Part shown: piece by piece, positions 49,092 through 57,158 of the stretch
Layout: each line of letters starts with the position of its first letter
Position numbering within the stretch: position 1 is the stretch's first letter
Assembly (NCBI RefSeq): GCF_013177675.1
Contig: NZ_CP042652.1
Coordinates: forward strand, 868,001-932,000
Direction: 5' to 3'
Source of the DNA: Arcobacter acticola
GTDB taxonomy: Bacteria > Campylobacterota > Campylobacteria > Campylobacterales > Arcobacteraceae
Length of the DNA stretch: 64,000 nt
The notes under the pieces: generated by a model
The model's database searches: none
Told to the model about the DNA's origin: nothing
Seen by the model: only the letters and a program-made list of their open reading frames with translations
Program-made: the position numbers and the translations under genes

Positions 49092-49177
49092 AAATGCTAG
49101 TAATTGGAAGAGCAGGCTTACTCAACAATATTATTAATAAAGCTAATGAATCAATTAAAATAAAGGACCAAAAATGA
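49088..49177 (+). CDS. 29-residue bridging ORF
   Basis: An ATG overlapping the mntA stop opens a frame of 29 codons ([13 protein letters not shown] start) whose TGA overlaps the rmlA start. Both joints are ATGA. The N-terminus looks like the first strand of a Rossmann-fold sugar-nucleotide enzyme, so this may be a deletion scar rather than a real gene. Confidence 0.3.
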   Translation: MKMLVIGRAGLLNNIINKANESIKIKDQK

Positions 49178-49404
49178 AAGGCATAATCCTAGCAGGAGGC
49201 TCAGGAACAAGACTATATCCCCTAACAAAAGGTGTCTCAAAACAACTAGTTCCAATATATGATAAACCAATGATCTATTACCCATTATCAGTTCTAATGT
49301 TAGCAGGTATAAAAGAAGTGCTTATTATATCTACTCCACATGATTTGCCAAGATTTGAAGAACTTTTAGGTGATGGTTCTGATTTAGGAATGGAATTTTC
49401 TTAT

Positions 49405-50748
49405 GGGAACCTCTAAAAATACCTTTTAAAGCTCCCAACTTTTACTTTTTTTGATTTTTAAAAAATCTCAGCCCAATTCTAACTGAACTTTACTAAGAAT
49501 TTTGTGGAAATCACCCTAATATTTTGGATATTTCATCCATTTCCCAACTCTTTTCATATCAATTTTACCTTTTGTAATCTAACCATCTGTTCGTATCTGA
49601 CTAAGTTGTAGGTAAGGTTCGTAAGTCCTATTGTGGACTTTATCCTATCTATTCCAATTGAGAGAAGATTAAGTGCATTATGCATTTGAGTTGTAAGTGT
49701 TCCAAATATATGTTCAACTCTTACTCTTGTTTTAGAGTGTTTATAATTTTCTTTATGCTGGGCATTGGTTAAGGGTTTGTTTCTGTAGGCTCTTTTGATA
49801 ACTTTTGATTTCACATTTTTACTTTCGAGATATTGCTCAGTCTCTTCAGATTTATAAGCACTATCAGCATAGAGGGTATTATCATCTCCATCTATCAAAT
49901 CTTTAACCACTTGTGAATCATGGGTTGAAGCTGGCGTCACTTCATATTTAGTGATAATTTTAGTTTTCTGATCTGAGGCTACATGATCTTTATATCCATA
50001 TTCTCTTTGACCTCCTTTTGTTGTCCATCTTGCATCACAATCTTTTTGAGCTTTTTTATTTGGATTGTCTTCAAAGCTTTGTGGCATTTTATCCTCTTTG
50101 ATTTGTTTATTTTCATCTCTTGTATTTCTTTGTTTGGGTACATTTACAAATGAAGCATCAACGATTGTCCCCTCTTTGGCAACTATTCCATTTGAGATAA
50201 GTTTAGAGGTAAATAGTTCAAATAATTTTTTGGATAAACCTTTCTCTTTTAGTTGCTCTTTAAACAACCATATAGTCTTTTCATCTGGTACATCATCACC
50301 GATTTGCAATCCTAAAAAATCTAAAAATGATAATCTATCTTTGATCTGAAATTCTGTTTGTTCATCTGAAAGATTATAATATCGTTGAAGTATTAAAATT
50401 TTAAACATTAGCAATTTATCGTATGGCTTTCTTCCTGCATTTGACTTTCTATCCTCTTTTTCTAAAGCTGATTCAATTGTTTCTCTAAACATCTCCCAAT
50501 CAATAATCTTGTTTAGTTTTTGTAGCGGTGGTTGATGTTTATTGATTTTTTCCAATTGAAATTCGTAGTCAAATAGTCCTGCCATTTTTTAACCTTTGTA
50601 CCTATATTTATATAGATATTTTAGCTAAAAAGTCCTACAAAAAGCCTTACATAAAGGGTTTTGTCGCTTTATTGCAAAGTATACATCATCAGTGATTTTA
50701 TGAATATTTTCAATTTTTATGAATATTGACTAATTTTTAGAGGTGCCC
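49405..50748 (-). mobile_element. IS5-family insertion sequence in rmlA
   Basis: 1344 bp. Terminal inverted repeats: GGGAACCTCTAAAAAT at the left and GGGCACCTCTAAAAAT (complement of the right end), 15 of 16 identical. A 4-bp target duplication TTAT is found at 49401-49404 and 50749-50752. The transposase lies on the opposite strand from rmlA. About 150 bases at each end are non-coding. Confidence 0.93.
49554..50585 (-). CDS. IS5-family transposase
   Basis: An intact 343-residue DDE transposase. The N-terminal DUF772-like region includes SNAGRKPYDKLLMFKILIL. The catalytic triad is recognisable as Asp in GTIVDASFV, Asp in LYADSAYKSEE and Glu in RVRVEHIFGTL. No frameshift or stop is seen, so the element may still be able to move. 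Its ATG is about 160 bases inside the right end. Confidence 0.93.
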   Translation of the reverse strand: MAGLFDYEFQLEKINKHQPPLQKLNKIIDWEMFRETIESALEKEDRKSNAGRKPYDKLLMFKILILQRYYNLSDEQTEFQIKDRLSFLDFLGLQIGDDVPDEKTIWLFKEQLKEKGLSKKLFELFTSKLISNGIVAKEGTIVDASFVNVPKQRNTRDENKQIKEDKMPQSFEDNPNKKAQKDCDARWTTKGGQREYGYKDHVASDQKTKIITKYEVTPASTHDSQVVKDLIDGDDNTLYADSAYKSEETEQYLESKNVKSKVIKRAYRNKPLTNAQHKENYKHSKTRVRVEHIFGTLTTQMHNALNLLSIGIDRIKSTIGLTNLTYNLVRYEQMVRLQKVKLI

Positions 50749-51411
50749 TTATGTTGTTCAGCCCTCTCCAGATGGATTAGCTCAAGCTTTTTTATTAGGT
50801 GAAGAATTTTTAAATGGTGATGATGCTTGTTTAGTTCTTGGTGATAATATTTTCTATGGTCATGGATTAACACAACTTCTTTCTCAAAGTATTAAAAATG
50901 CTAAAGATGAAAATAAAGCAACTGTATTTGGATATTACGTTTCAGATCCACAAAGATATGGAGTTGCTGAATTTAATGAAAATGGTGATGTAACTTCAAT
51001 AGAAGAAAAACCAACAGACCCAAAATCAAACTACGCAGTAGTAGGATTATATTTCTACCCATCTGATGTAGTAAAAAAAGCAAAAGCAGTAGTACCTAGC
51101 CATAGAGGTGAATTAGAAATCACAACTTTAAATCAAGATTACTTAAATGAAAATAGATTAAAAGTAGAATTAATGGGAAGAGGATACGCATGGCTTGATA
51201 CAGGAACTCATGAATCTTTACTAGAAGCAAGCTCTTTTATACAAACAATAGAAAATAGACAATCACTAAAAGTAGCATGCCTAGAAGAAATAGCATATGA
51301 AATGGGATATATCTCAAAAGAAAAACTTTTAGAATTAGCAGAGCCATTAAAGAAAAATCAATATGGTCAATATTTAATAGCACGTGCAAATCAACCAAGA
51401 GGTCTTGGAAG

Positions 51412-51987
51412 ATGAATTTTATAAGAACAAATATTCCTGATGTGATAATAATTGAACCAACAGTTCATGGTGATCATAGAGGTTACTTTGTAGAAACATT
51501 TAGAGCTGATAAATTAGAAACATTTTTAGGATATAAACTAAACTTCGGACAAGATAATGAATCAAAATCTTCAAAGGGAGTTTTAAGAGGTCTTCATTAT
51601 CAACTTGCTCCCCATGCACAAACAAAACTTGTAAGAGTTATCTCAGGTCGAGTTCTAGATGTAGCTGTTGATATAAGAAGAAATTCTCCAACATTCGGTC
51701 AACACGTAGCTGTAGAATTAACAGCTGATAATAAAAGACAACTTTTAGTTCCAAGAGGTTTCGCCCATGGATTTGTAGTGCTTGAAGATGATACAATCTT
51801 TGCATATAAAGTTGATAATTACTATTCTCCTGAATGTGATAGAGGAATAGCTTTTAATGATCCAGTTTTAAATATAGATTGGATGCTAAAAACTGAAGAA
51901 TTAAAACTATCAGCAAAAGACACAACACAACCAAAACTAAATGAAACAAATGATTTGTTTGAGTTTGGAGTTGATTATTATGTCTAA
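51412..51987 (+). CDS. rmlC: dTDP-4-dehydrorhamnose 3,5-epimerase
   Basis: A 191-residue cupin enzyme catalysing the third step of dTDP-L-rhamnose synthesis. [27 protein letters not shown] (catalytic His), and [15 protein letters not shown] are conserved. The start overlaps the rmlA stop. Because the rmlA transcript is interrupted by the IS, expression of rmlC may now depend on a promoter within the IS or the rmlA 3' part. Confidence 0.96.
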   Translation: MNFIRTNIPDVIIIEPTVHGDHRGYFVETFRADKLETFLGYKLNFGQDNESKSSKGVLRGLHYQLAPHAQTKLVRVISGRVLDVAVDIRRNSPTFGQHVAVELTADNKRQLLVPRGFAHGFVVLEDDTIFAYKVDNYYSPECDRGIAFNDPVLNIDWMLKTEELKLSAKDTTQPKLNETNDLFEFGVDYYV

Positions 51988-52798
51988 TGAAATTATAGTC
52001 CAAGATACTAATATCAAAATTCGACAGCATGAAAAAAAAGATTTTATATCTTTAACTGATATTGCACGATATAGGGATTTGAATCGAAGTGATTATATTT
52101 TACAAAATTGGATGAGAAGTAAAGATACTATTGAATTTCTAGGGCTTTGGGAAAAAATAAATAATCAAGATTTTAATTCCATCGAATTCGATGGAATTAA
52201 AAATCAAGCAGGAGTAAATAGTTTTATTTTAACTCCAAAACAATGGATAAGTACAACAAATGCAATAGGAATCATAAGTAAAACTGGTAGATATGGTGGA
52301 ACTTATGCTCATAAAGATATTGCTTTCGAATTTGCTTCATGGATAAGTGCTGAATTTAAACTATTTTTGATAAAAGAATTTCAAAGACTTAAAGAAGACG
52401 AAATAGAAAATAAATCTCTAGAATGGGATCTAAGTAGAAGTCTTTCTAAAATAAATTATAAAATTCATACGGATGCTATAAAAGAACATATTCTTCCAAA
52501 AACATTTATACCAAAAAATGGAGTTATTTATGCAAATGAAGCTGATGTTCTAAATGTAGCTTTATTTGGACTTACTGCAAAACAATGGAGAGAAGAGAAT
52601 AAAGAGAAAGAAGGAAATATAAGAGATTATGCAAGAGTAGAGCAACTTATAGTTTTATCCAATATGGAAAGTATAAATGCTGAACTTATAAAAAGAGGAA
52701 TATCTCAACAAAATAGATTAGAGTCACTAAACAAAACTGCAATATCGCAAATGAATTCATTAATAAATAATTCAACAATAAAAAAGTTAGGGAAATAA
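51980..52798 (+). CDS. KilA-N domain protein
   Basis: A 272-residue protein from the ATG at 51980 ([14 protein letters not shown]). Residues ~15-120 form a KilA-N DNA-binding domain: DFISLTDIARYRD, DYILQNWMRSKDTIEFLGLW, and GRYGGTYAHKDIAFEFASWI. The remainder is helical. KilA-N proteins are common in phages and mobile elements, with unclear roles. The start at 51980 is preferred to 51941 because GGAG lies nine bases upstream and the overlap with rmlC is then only eight bases. It is inserted between rmlC and rmlD without an intergenic gap. Confidence 0.85.
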   Translation: MSNEIIVQDTNIKIRQHEKKDFISLTDIARYRDLNRSDYILQNWMRSKDTIEFLGLWEKINNQDFNSIEFDGIKNQAGVNSFILTPKQWISTTNAIGIISKTGRYGGTYAHKDIAFEFASWISAEFKLFLIKEFQRLKEDEIENKSLEWDLSRSLSKINYKIHTDAIKEHILPKTFIPKNGVIYANEADVLNVALFGLTAKQWREENKEKEGNIRDYARVEQLIVLSNMESINAELIKRGISQQNRLESLNKTAISQMNSLINNSTIKKLGK

Positions 52799-53665
52799 AT
52801 GCTTAATATTCTAGTAACAGGTTCAAACGGACAAGTAGGAAGTGAAATAAGAGAATTATCAAAAGATTACTCTTATACTTTCTTTTTCACAGATAGAACA
52901 AATATAGATATTACTTCTAAAGATGATATAAAATCTTTCTGTGAAAAAAACTCTATAAATGTAATAATAAACTGCGCAGCATATACAGCAGTAGATAGAG
53001 CAGAAACTGATATTGAAAATGCAGACCTAGTAAATAGAAAAGCAGTAAAAAAATTAGCAATAATATCAGAAGAATTAGATATAAAATTAATTCATATCTC
53101 AACTGATTATGTATTTGATGGAAAAAGCTTTAAACCATACTATGAAGAATATCAAACAAATCCTCAAGGAATATACGGTAAATCAAAACTTGATGGTGAA
53201 AATGAAATGATAAATATAAATCCAAAAAACTCTATTATTATAAGAACTTCTTGGGTTTACTCTTATTATGGAAATAACTTTGTAAAAACAATGTTACGTT
53301 TAGGAAAAGAAAAAGAGTCTTTAGGTGTAATCTTTGATCAAGTAGGAACTCCAACTTATGCAAAAGATTTAGCTAAAACTATTTTAGATATAATCCCAAA
53401 AATTCAAAATTCAAAATTAAGCATTTATAATTATAGCAACGAAGGTGCTATTAGCTGGTATGACTTTGCAAAAGAGATAATGAAAATGGCAAAATTGAAT
53501 TGTAAAATAAATCCAATTGAAACATTTCAATATCCAACTCCAGCAAAGAGACCACATTTTTCACTTTTAAATAAAGCGAAAATAAAAAAAGAATTTAATA
53601 TAGAAATACCATACTGGAAAGATGGTTTGGATGATTGTTTAAAAAGATTGGGTGAGAGAAAATGA
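52799..53665 (+). CDS. rmlD: dTDP-4-dehydrorhamnose reductase
   Basis: A 288-residue short-chain dehydrogenase that completes dTDP-L-rhamnose synthesis. VTGSNGQVGSEIRE is the NADPH loop, and STDYVFDG and YGKSKLDGE (YxxxK) give the catalytic site. It starts directly after the KilA-N stop. Around residue 200 it has PKIQNSKLSIYNYSNEG, encoded by an AATTCAA-rich stretch (53398-53425) similar to the 31-bp repeats in rmlB. Confidence 0.96.
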   Translation: MLNILVTGSNGQVGSEIRELSKDYSYTFFFTDRTNIDITSKDDIKSFCEKNSINVIINCAAYTAVDRAETDIENADLVNRKAVKKLAIISEELDIKLIHISTDYVFDGKSFKPYYEEYQTNPQGIYGKSKLDGENEMININPKNSIIIRTSWVYSYYGNNFVKTMLRLGKEKESLGVIFDQVGTPTYAKDLAKTILDIIPKIQNSKLSIYNYSNEGAISWYDFAKEIMKMAKLNCKINPIETFQYPTPAKRPHFSLLNKAKIKKEFNIEIPYWKDGLDDCLKRLGERK

Positions 53666-53735
53666 ATAAACAATCTATATAGATGAAAGATATTTATTCA
53701 AAAGATAGTGGATATAAAACTATGAATTACTTTGT

Positions 53736-53741
53736 TATAAT
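53736..53741 (+). promoter_or_regulatory. Probable -10 box of the antitoxin gene
   Basis: TATAAT 30 bases before the ATG at 53771. GAGGAG ribosome site follows. It suggests the antitoxin gene has its own promoter between rmlD and rmlB. Confidence 0.45.
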
Positions 53742-53770
53742 AAATAATAAGTTCTAAGAGGAGAAATCAA

Positions 53771-53968
53771 ATGAGTATAGATGAAATAAAAAAACTTGAT
53801 ATAAAAGATAGAATTATATTGATGAATGAAATTTGGGCTACTTTAGAATCGGAAGATTTAAAAATAGAATCTCCATCATGGCATGAAGATACTTTAAAAG
53901 AACGGATTGAGAATATCAATAACAATAATGCAAAATATATTTCATTAGAAGAATTAAAAGCTAAATGA
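53771..53968 (+). CDS. Addiction-module antitoxin component (CHP02574-like)
   Basis: A 65-residue acidic protein typical of the putative addiction module component family: IKKLDIKDRIILMNEIWATL, then IESPSWHEDTLKERIEN. These are usually antitoxins for RelE/ParE toxins. No RelE gene follows here; only the 44-residue frame and the IS21 element do. A GAGGAG site precedes the ATG. The decayed relative at 48190 shows the family was present at least twice in this region. Confidence 0.75.
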   Translation: MSIDEIKKLDIKDRIILMNEIWATLESEDLKIESPSWHEDTLKERIENINNNNAKYISLEELKAK

Positions 53969-53991
53969 ATATAAATAATAAGGAGATCATA

Positions 53992-54126
53992 ATGCATACT
54001 TTGAAAATAAATGTTGAAGACAATGTTTACACTCATTTAAAATTTTTTTTAGAAAGTTTAAATAATAAAGGAATTGAAGTTATTGAAGATAAAATATTAG
54101 AGAACAATACTTCTAAAAGAAATTGA
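53992..54126 (+). CDS. Probable antitoxin N-terminal part, next to IS21
   Basis: A 44-residue frame (MHTLKINVEDNVYTHLKFFL start) with AAGGAG upstream. It ends TGA just as the IS21 element begins. After the IS, the same frame (allowing for the target duplication) reads NAISIDTTNFKFSREEANER and stops 11 bases into the PIN toxin gene. The most economical reading is one PIN-associated antitoxin split by the IS, but a TGA lies exactly at the joint, so either that codon mutated or the end is native. Confidence 0.5.
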   Translation: MHTLKINVEDNVYTHLKFFLESLNNKGIEVIEDKILENNTSKRN

Positions 54127-54240
54127 ATTTTTTGACTGAAAATTGACCCACTATTTTGAAAACTTTTGACCCACCTGTAAACTAAAAATATATACTCTTT
54201 TGTCATAAGAAATAATAATTATGATGAAAGGTAAAAGGAG

Positions 54241-55752
54241 ATGATTAGTATGGAGGATTGGGTAACTATTCGTAATTTAAAAGTTAAAAATCCAAATTTA
54301 GGAACAAGAACTATTGCTACAATGTTAGGTATCAGTAGAAATACTGTAAAAAAAGCATTAGTAAGTGAGGAAATACCTTTATATAACAGAGGTGAGAAGA
54401 AAATAAATGAACATATAGTGCCATTTATTAATTTTATAAAAGAATCCTTTTTAAAGAAAAATCTAAAAGCCAGTCGTATTTTAAAAGATATGAAATCAAA
54501 AGGATATAGTGGAAGCCAATATGCTTTGTATGCTTATATTAGGGATATTTTAAAACCAATCAAACAAGATGTCACAAAGACATCTCCTAGTGCATTTATG
54601 CGATATGAAACTAAACCAGCAGAACAAATGCAATATGATTGGAGTCCATATACCGTTCAAATTGATGGTAATAGTGTAAAGATAAATGTTCATCAAACAA
54701 TTTTGGGATTTAGTAGATATAAATTTTATGATGTAAGTTTGTATGTAACAGGAAGTGATGTATATACAGCCTTAGAAGAAAGCTTTTTATTCTTTGGAGG
54801 AGTAAGTGAGAGAATACAAGTTGATAATGCAACAGTATTTGTAACAAATGCCTCTAAAGATAATCTAGTTTGGAATCCTAGGTTTTTATCTTTGTGTGGA
54901 TTTTATGGAATAAAACCAACAAGAAGTATTCCCTCCCATCCTTGGAGTAAAGGGAAAGTAGAATCAGTATTTAGTTATTTAGAAACACATTTTATAACAG
55001 GTAATAGTTTTAAAAGCTTTGAAGATTTAAGAAATAGATTAAAACAATTTCAAGATGTTCATAATTTAGAATTACATGGAACAACTAAGCAAATCACAAA
55101 AGTACTTTATGAAAAAGAGGAAATGAACTTTTTAAAACCACTTCCAATTAATCCAATAACAGGTGAATTAAAACGATATGTTGGCTTTAAAGAAGAGTTT
55201 AGAAAAGTTACAACAGAATGTTTAATTTCATATAAAGGAAATAAATATTCAGTACCCCATTACTTTGCAAGTAAAGAAGTATGGCTTCGATTACTTTATG
55301 GTACAACTTTACAAATATATTCAAGTAAAAATAAACTCATTGCCTCTCATAGTCTTAGTATGAAAAAAGGTGAAGTAATCATTGATAAAGAACATTATAG
55401 TGGATATAGAAATGATAATAAGTTTGATTCAATTGCAGTTTCAATATCTAGACTCATAAAAAGATTTGCACATTATACAAATATCAATAAATTTATTGAA
55501 AATGTAAAAGTCGCAAAAAGAATAAATCCAGCTTACCATCTTTATAAAATAGCAAATCTATTTGAATATTACGATGATTCAGATTGTATTATGGCAATGG
55601 AAGAGTGCTTTAGTCTTAATATTTATAGTATCACAATTATTAAGGGATATATCACTCAACAAACTAAACCCAAAAATGAACAATTAAATTTGTTTAATAT
55701 TAAATTACCAACAGCAAATATAAAAAGAGATTTAGGAGATTATAAAATATGA
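54241..55752 (+). CDS. istA: IS21 transposase IstA
   Basis: A 503-residue transposase. The N-terminal helix-turn-helix is in NLGTRTIATMLGISRNTVKK. The DDE core has Asp in QYDWSPY, Asp in IQVDNATVF and Glu in GKVESVFSYLE. Its stop overlaps istB by four bases (ATGA). GGAG precedes the ATG. Intact and possibly active. Confidence 0.93.
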   Translation: MISMEDWVTIRNLKVKNPNLGTRTIATMLGISRNTVKKALVSEEIPLYNRGEKKINEHIVPFINFIKESFLKKNLKASRILKDMKSKGYSGSQYALYAYIRDILKPIKQDVTKTSPSAFMRYETKPAEQMQYDWSPYTVQIDGNSVKINVHQTILGFSRYKFYDVSLYVTGSDVYTALEESFLFFGGVSERIQVDNATVFVTNASKDNLVWNPRFLSLCGFYGIKPTRSIPSHPWSKGKVESVFSYLETHFITGNSFKSFEDLRNRLKQFQDVHNLELHGTTKQITKVLYEKEEMNFLKPLPINPITGELKRYVGFKEEFRKVTTECLISYKGNKYSVPHYFASKEVWLRLLYGTTLQIYSSKNKLIASHSLSMKKGEVIIDKEHYSGYRNDNKFDSIAVSISRLIKRFAHYTNINKFIENVKVAKRINPAYHLYKIANLFEYYDDSDCIMAMEECFSLNIYSITIIKGYITQQTKPKNEQLNLFNIKLPTANIKRDLGDYKI

Positions 55753-56573
55753 GAACAAGAAATACTACAAACTTACGAAACTCAGGACCAGTTGCCTTAG
55801 AGAATGGCTCAATGAAAGCTAATATTGAGAGTTATTGTAAATTACTATCACTTACATCTGTAATTGATAACTATGAAACTCTTGCTATGGATGCAGTTAA
55901 AACAAAGATATCTTATCAAGAGTATCTTTATAAACTATTGCAACAACAAATAATAGATAGAGTAGATAGATCAATAAATGCAAGAATAAAGAAAGCAGGA
56001 TTTAAATATCTTGCATCTTTAGATGAGTTTGATTTTAGCTTTCAGCCACAAGTAGATGAAAAACTAATCAAAGAACTAGCAACTTTAAGTTTTTTAGAAA
56101 GTGCAACAAATGTACTTTTAATAGGAGCTCCAGGGGTTGGAAAAACTCACCTTTCAATTGCGTTAGGATTGGAAGCCACCAAACAAAGAAGAAGAGTAAG
56201 ATTTATAAGTGCAGAAGATTTAACAAATGAATTAATTGCTGCAAATAAATCAAATACAATTACAAATTATCTTGAAACCATGAGTAGAATAGAACTATTA
56301 ATTATTGATGAAATAGGATATTTAGAACTATCTAAAGAGACATCATCACTATTTTTTAGACTAATTTCAAAAAGATATGAAAAAGCTTCAACTATAGTTA
56401 CTTCAAATAAAGAGTTTCAAGAATGGGGACAAATATTTGGAGATGATGTAATAGCAACAGCAATACTAGATAGACTTCTGCATCATTCCCATCCATTTTT
56501 AATTAATGGTCCAAGTTGGAGAATGAAAGATTTAATGTCAAAATCAAAAAATAAACAAAATTTAAAAGACTAA
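55749..56573 (+). CDS. istB: IS21 helper ATPase IstB
   Basis: A 274-residue AAA+ protein related to DnaC/DnaA. Walker A is LIGAPGVGKTHLSIALG and Walker B LLIIDEIGYLE; the C-terminal HHSHPFLINGPSWRMKD is typical. IstB selects target DNA and stimulates IstA. Coupled to istA through ATGA. Confidence 0.93.
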   Translation: MRTRNTTNLRNSGPVALENGSMKANIESYCKLLSLTSVIDNYETLAMDAVKTKISYQEYLYKLLQQQIIDRVDRSINARIKKAGFKYLASLDEFDFSFQPQVDEKLIKELATLSFLESATNVLLIGAPGVGKTHLSIALGLEATKQRRRVRFISAEDLTNELIAANKSNTITNYLETMSRIELLIIDEIGYLELSKETSSLFFRLISKRYEKASTIVTSNKEFQEWGQIFGDDVIATAILDRLLHHSHPFLINGPSWRMKDLMSKSKNKQNLKD

Positions 56574-56652
56574 AATAACGAAAAATAATGGTACAATTTT
56601 AATCTGCAAGTGGGTCATTTTTAATCAAAAAAGTGGGTCAAATTTCAATCAA

Positions 56653-56737
56653 AATTTTCAGAAATTTTTTATTTAATGCTATTTCTATAGACACAACAAA
56701 TTTTAAATTTAGTAGAGAAGAGGCAAATGAAAGATAA
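56653..56737 (+). pseudogene. Possible antitoxin C-terminal part after IS21
   Basis: From the IS end the frame reads IFRNFLFNAISIDTTNF and on to FSREEANER, stopping at 56735-56737, an 11-base overlap with the PIN gene. It has no start codon of its own. It is in the same frame as the 44-residue ORF if the IS and one 6-bp duplication are removed. Overlap with a toxin start is the normal antitoxin layout. Confidence 0.45.
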
Positions 56738-57158
56738 AATATTTTTAGATACAGATATTATTATATATTGTTATTCAAATAGTGAAATAGAAAAGCAAAC
56801 TATTGCTAGATCGTTGTTTGAAAGATATGATAGTTTATTTATATCTAAGCAAGTTATAAATGAAATGACTAATATTTTATTTAAAAAATTCAAACTAGAA
56901 TCATATCAAGTTGAAAATACAATAATAGAAATATCTAAAATAGTAAATACTTATGATTTTAATCTTGATACACAAGTGAAAGCTATACAGTTGAAAAATA
57001 AGTATAATTTACAATATTATGATGCTTTAATAATTGCAACAGCATTAGAAAATAACTGTAAAATACTTTTCAGTGAAGATATGCAAAATAATCTAATAAT
57101 AGAAAATAAATTAACTATAATAAACCCATTTAGAGAGAACATAAATGCAAACAACTAA
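56727..57158 (+). CDS. PIN-domain toxin (VapC-like)
   Basis: A 143-residue PIN nuclease. Acidic residues for metal binding are visible: D8 (IFLDTDI), E46 (NEMTN), D99 (YYDALI) and E117-D118 (SEDMQ). VapC toxins cut tRNA or rRNA. Its antitoxin would be the gene split by IS21 directly upstream, so control of this toxin may be altered. Its last 14 bases overlap the start of rmlB. Confidence 0.85.
   Translation: MKDKIFLDTDIIIYCYSNSEIEKQTIARSLFERYDSLFISKQVINEMTNILFKKFKLESYQVENTIIEISKIVNTYDFNLDTQVKAIQLKNKYNLQYYDALIIATALENNCKILFSEDMQNNLIIENKLTIINPFRENINANN

Larger units (their letters stand above)
49174..51415 (+). pseudogene. rmlA: rmlA, glucose-1-phosphate thymidylyltransferase, split by an IS
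   Basis: The first enzyme of dTDP-rhamnose synthesis. The 5' part (49174-49404, 77 codons) has [21 protein letters not shown], and the 3' part (50753-51415) starts [13 protein letters not shown]. Deleting the IS and one TTAT repeat rejoins FSY to VVQPSP in frame, giving 297 residues, the usual RmlA length. As it stands the 5' part ends after 80 residues (GNL then stop) and loses the sugar-binding and dimer regions. The reading frame is otherwise undamaged, so the insertion looks recent. The 3' end overlaps rmlC (ATGA). Confidence 0.93.
54132..56652 (+). mobile_element. IS21-family insertion sequence
   Basis: About 2.5 kb with istA and istB. Ends are inverted: TTGACTGAAAATTGACCCAC at left and TTGATTGAAATTTGACCCAC (complement of the right end). 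Each end carries a second GACCCAC copy further in, as usual for IS21 ends. AATTTT occurs at 54126-54131 and 56653-56658 and would be a 6-bp target duplication, but low complexity makes this uncertain. Both genes are intact. Confidence 0.85.

Noticed and set aside
52000-53700. A prophage around the KilA-N gene
   Set aside because: No integrase, structural or lysis gene is present. The neighbours are rhamnose enzymes, so a single cargo gene fits better.
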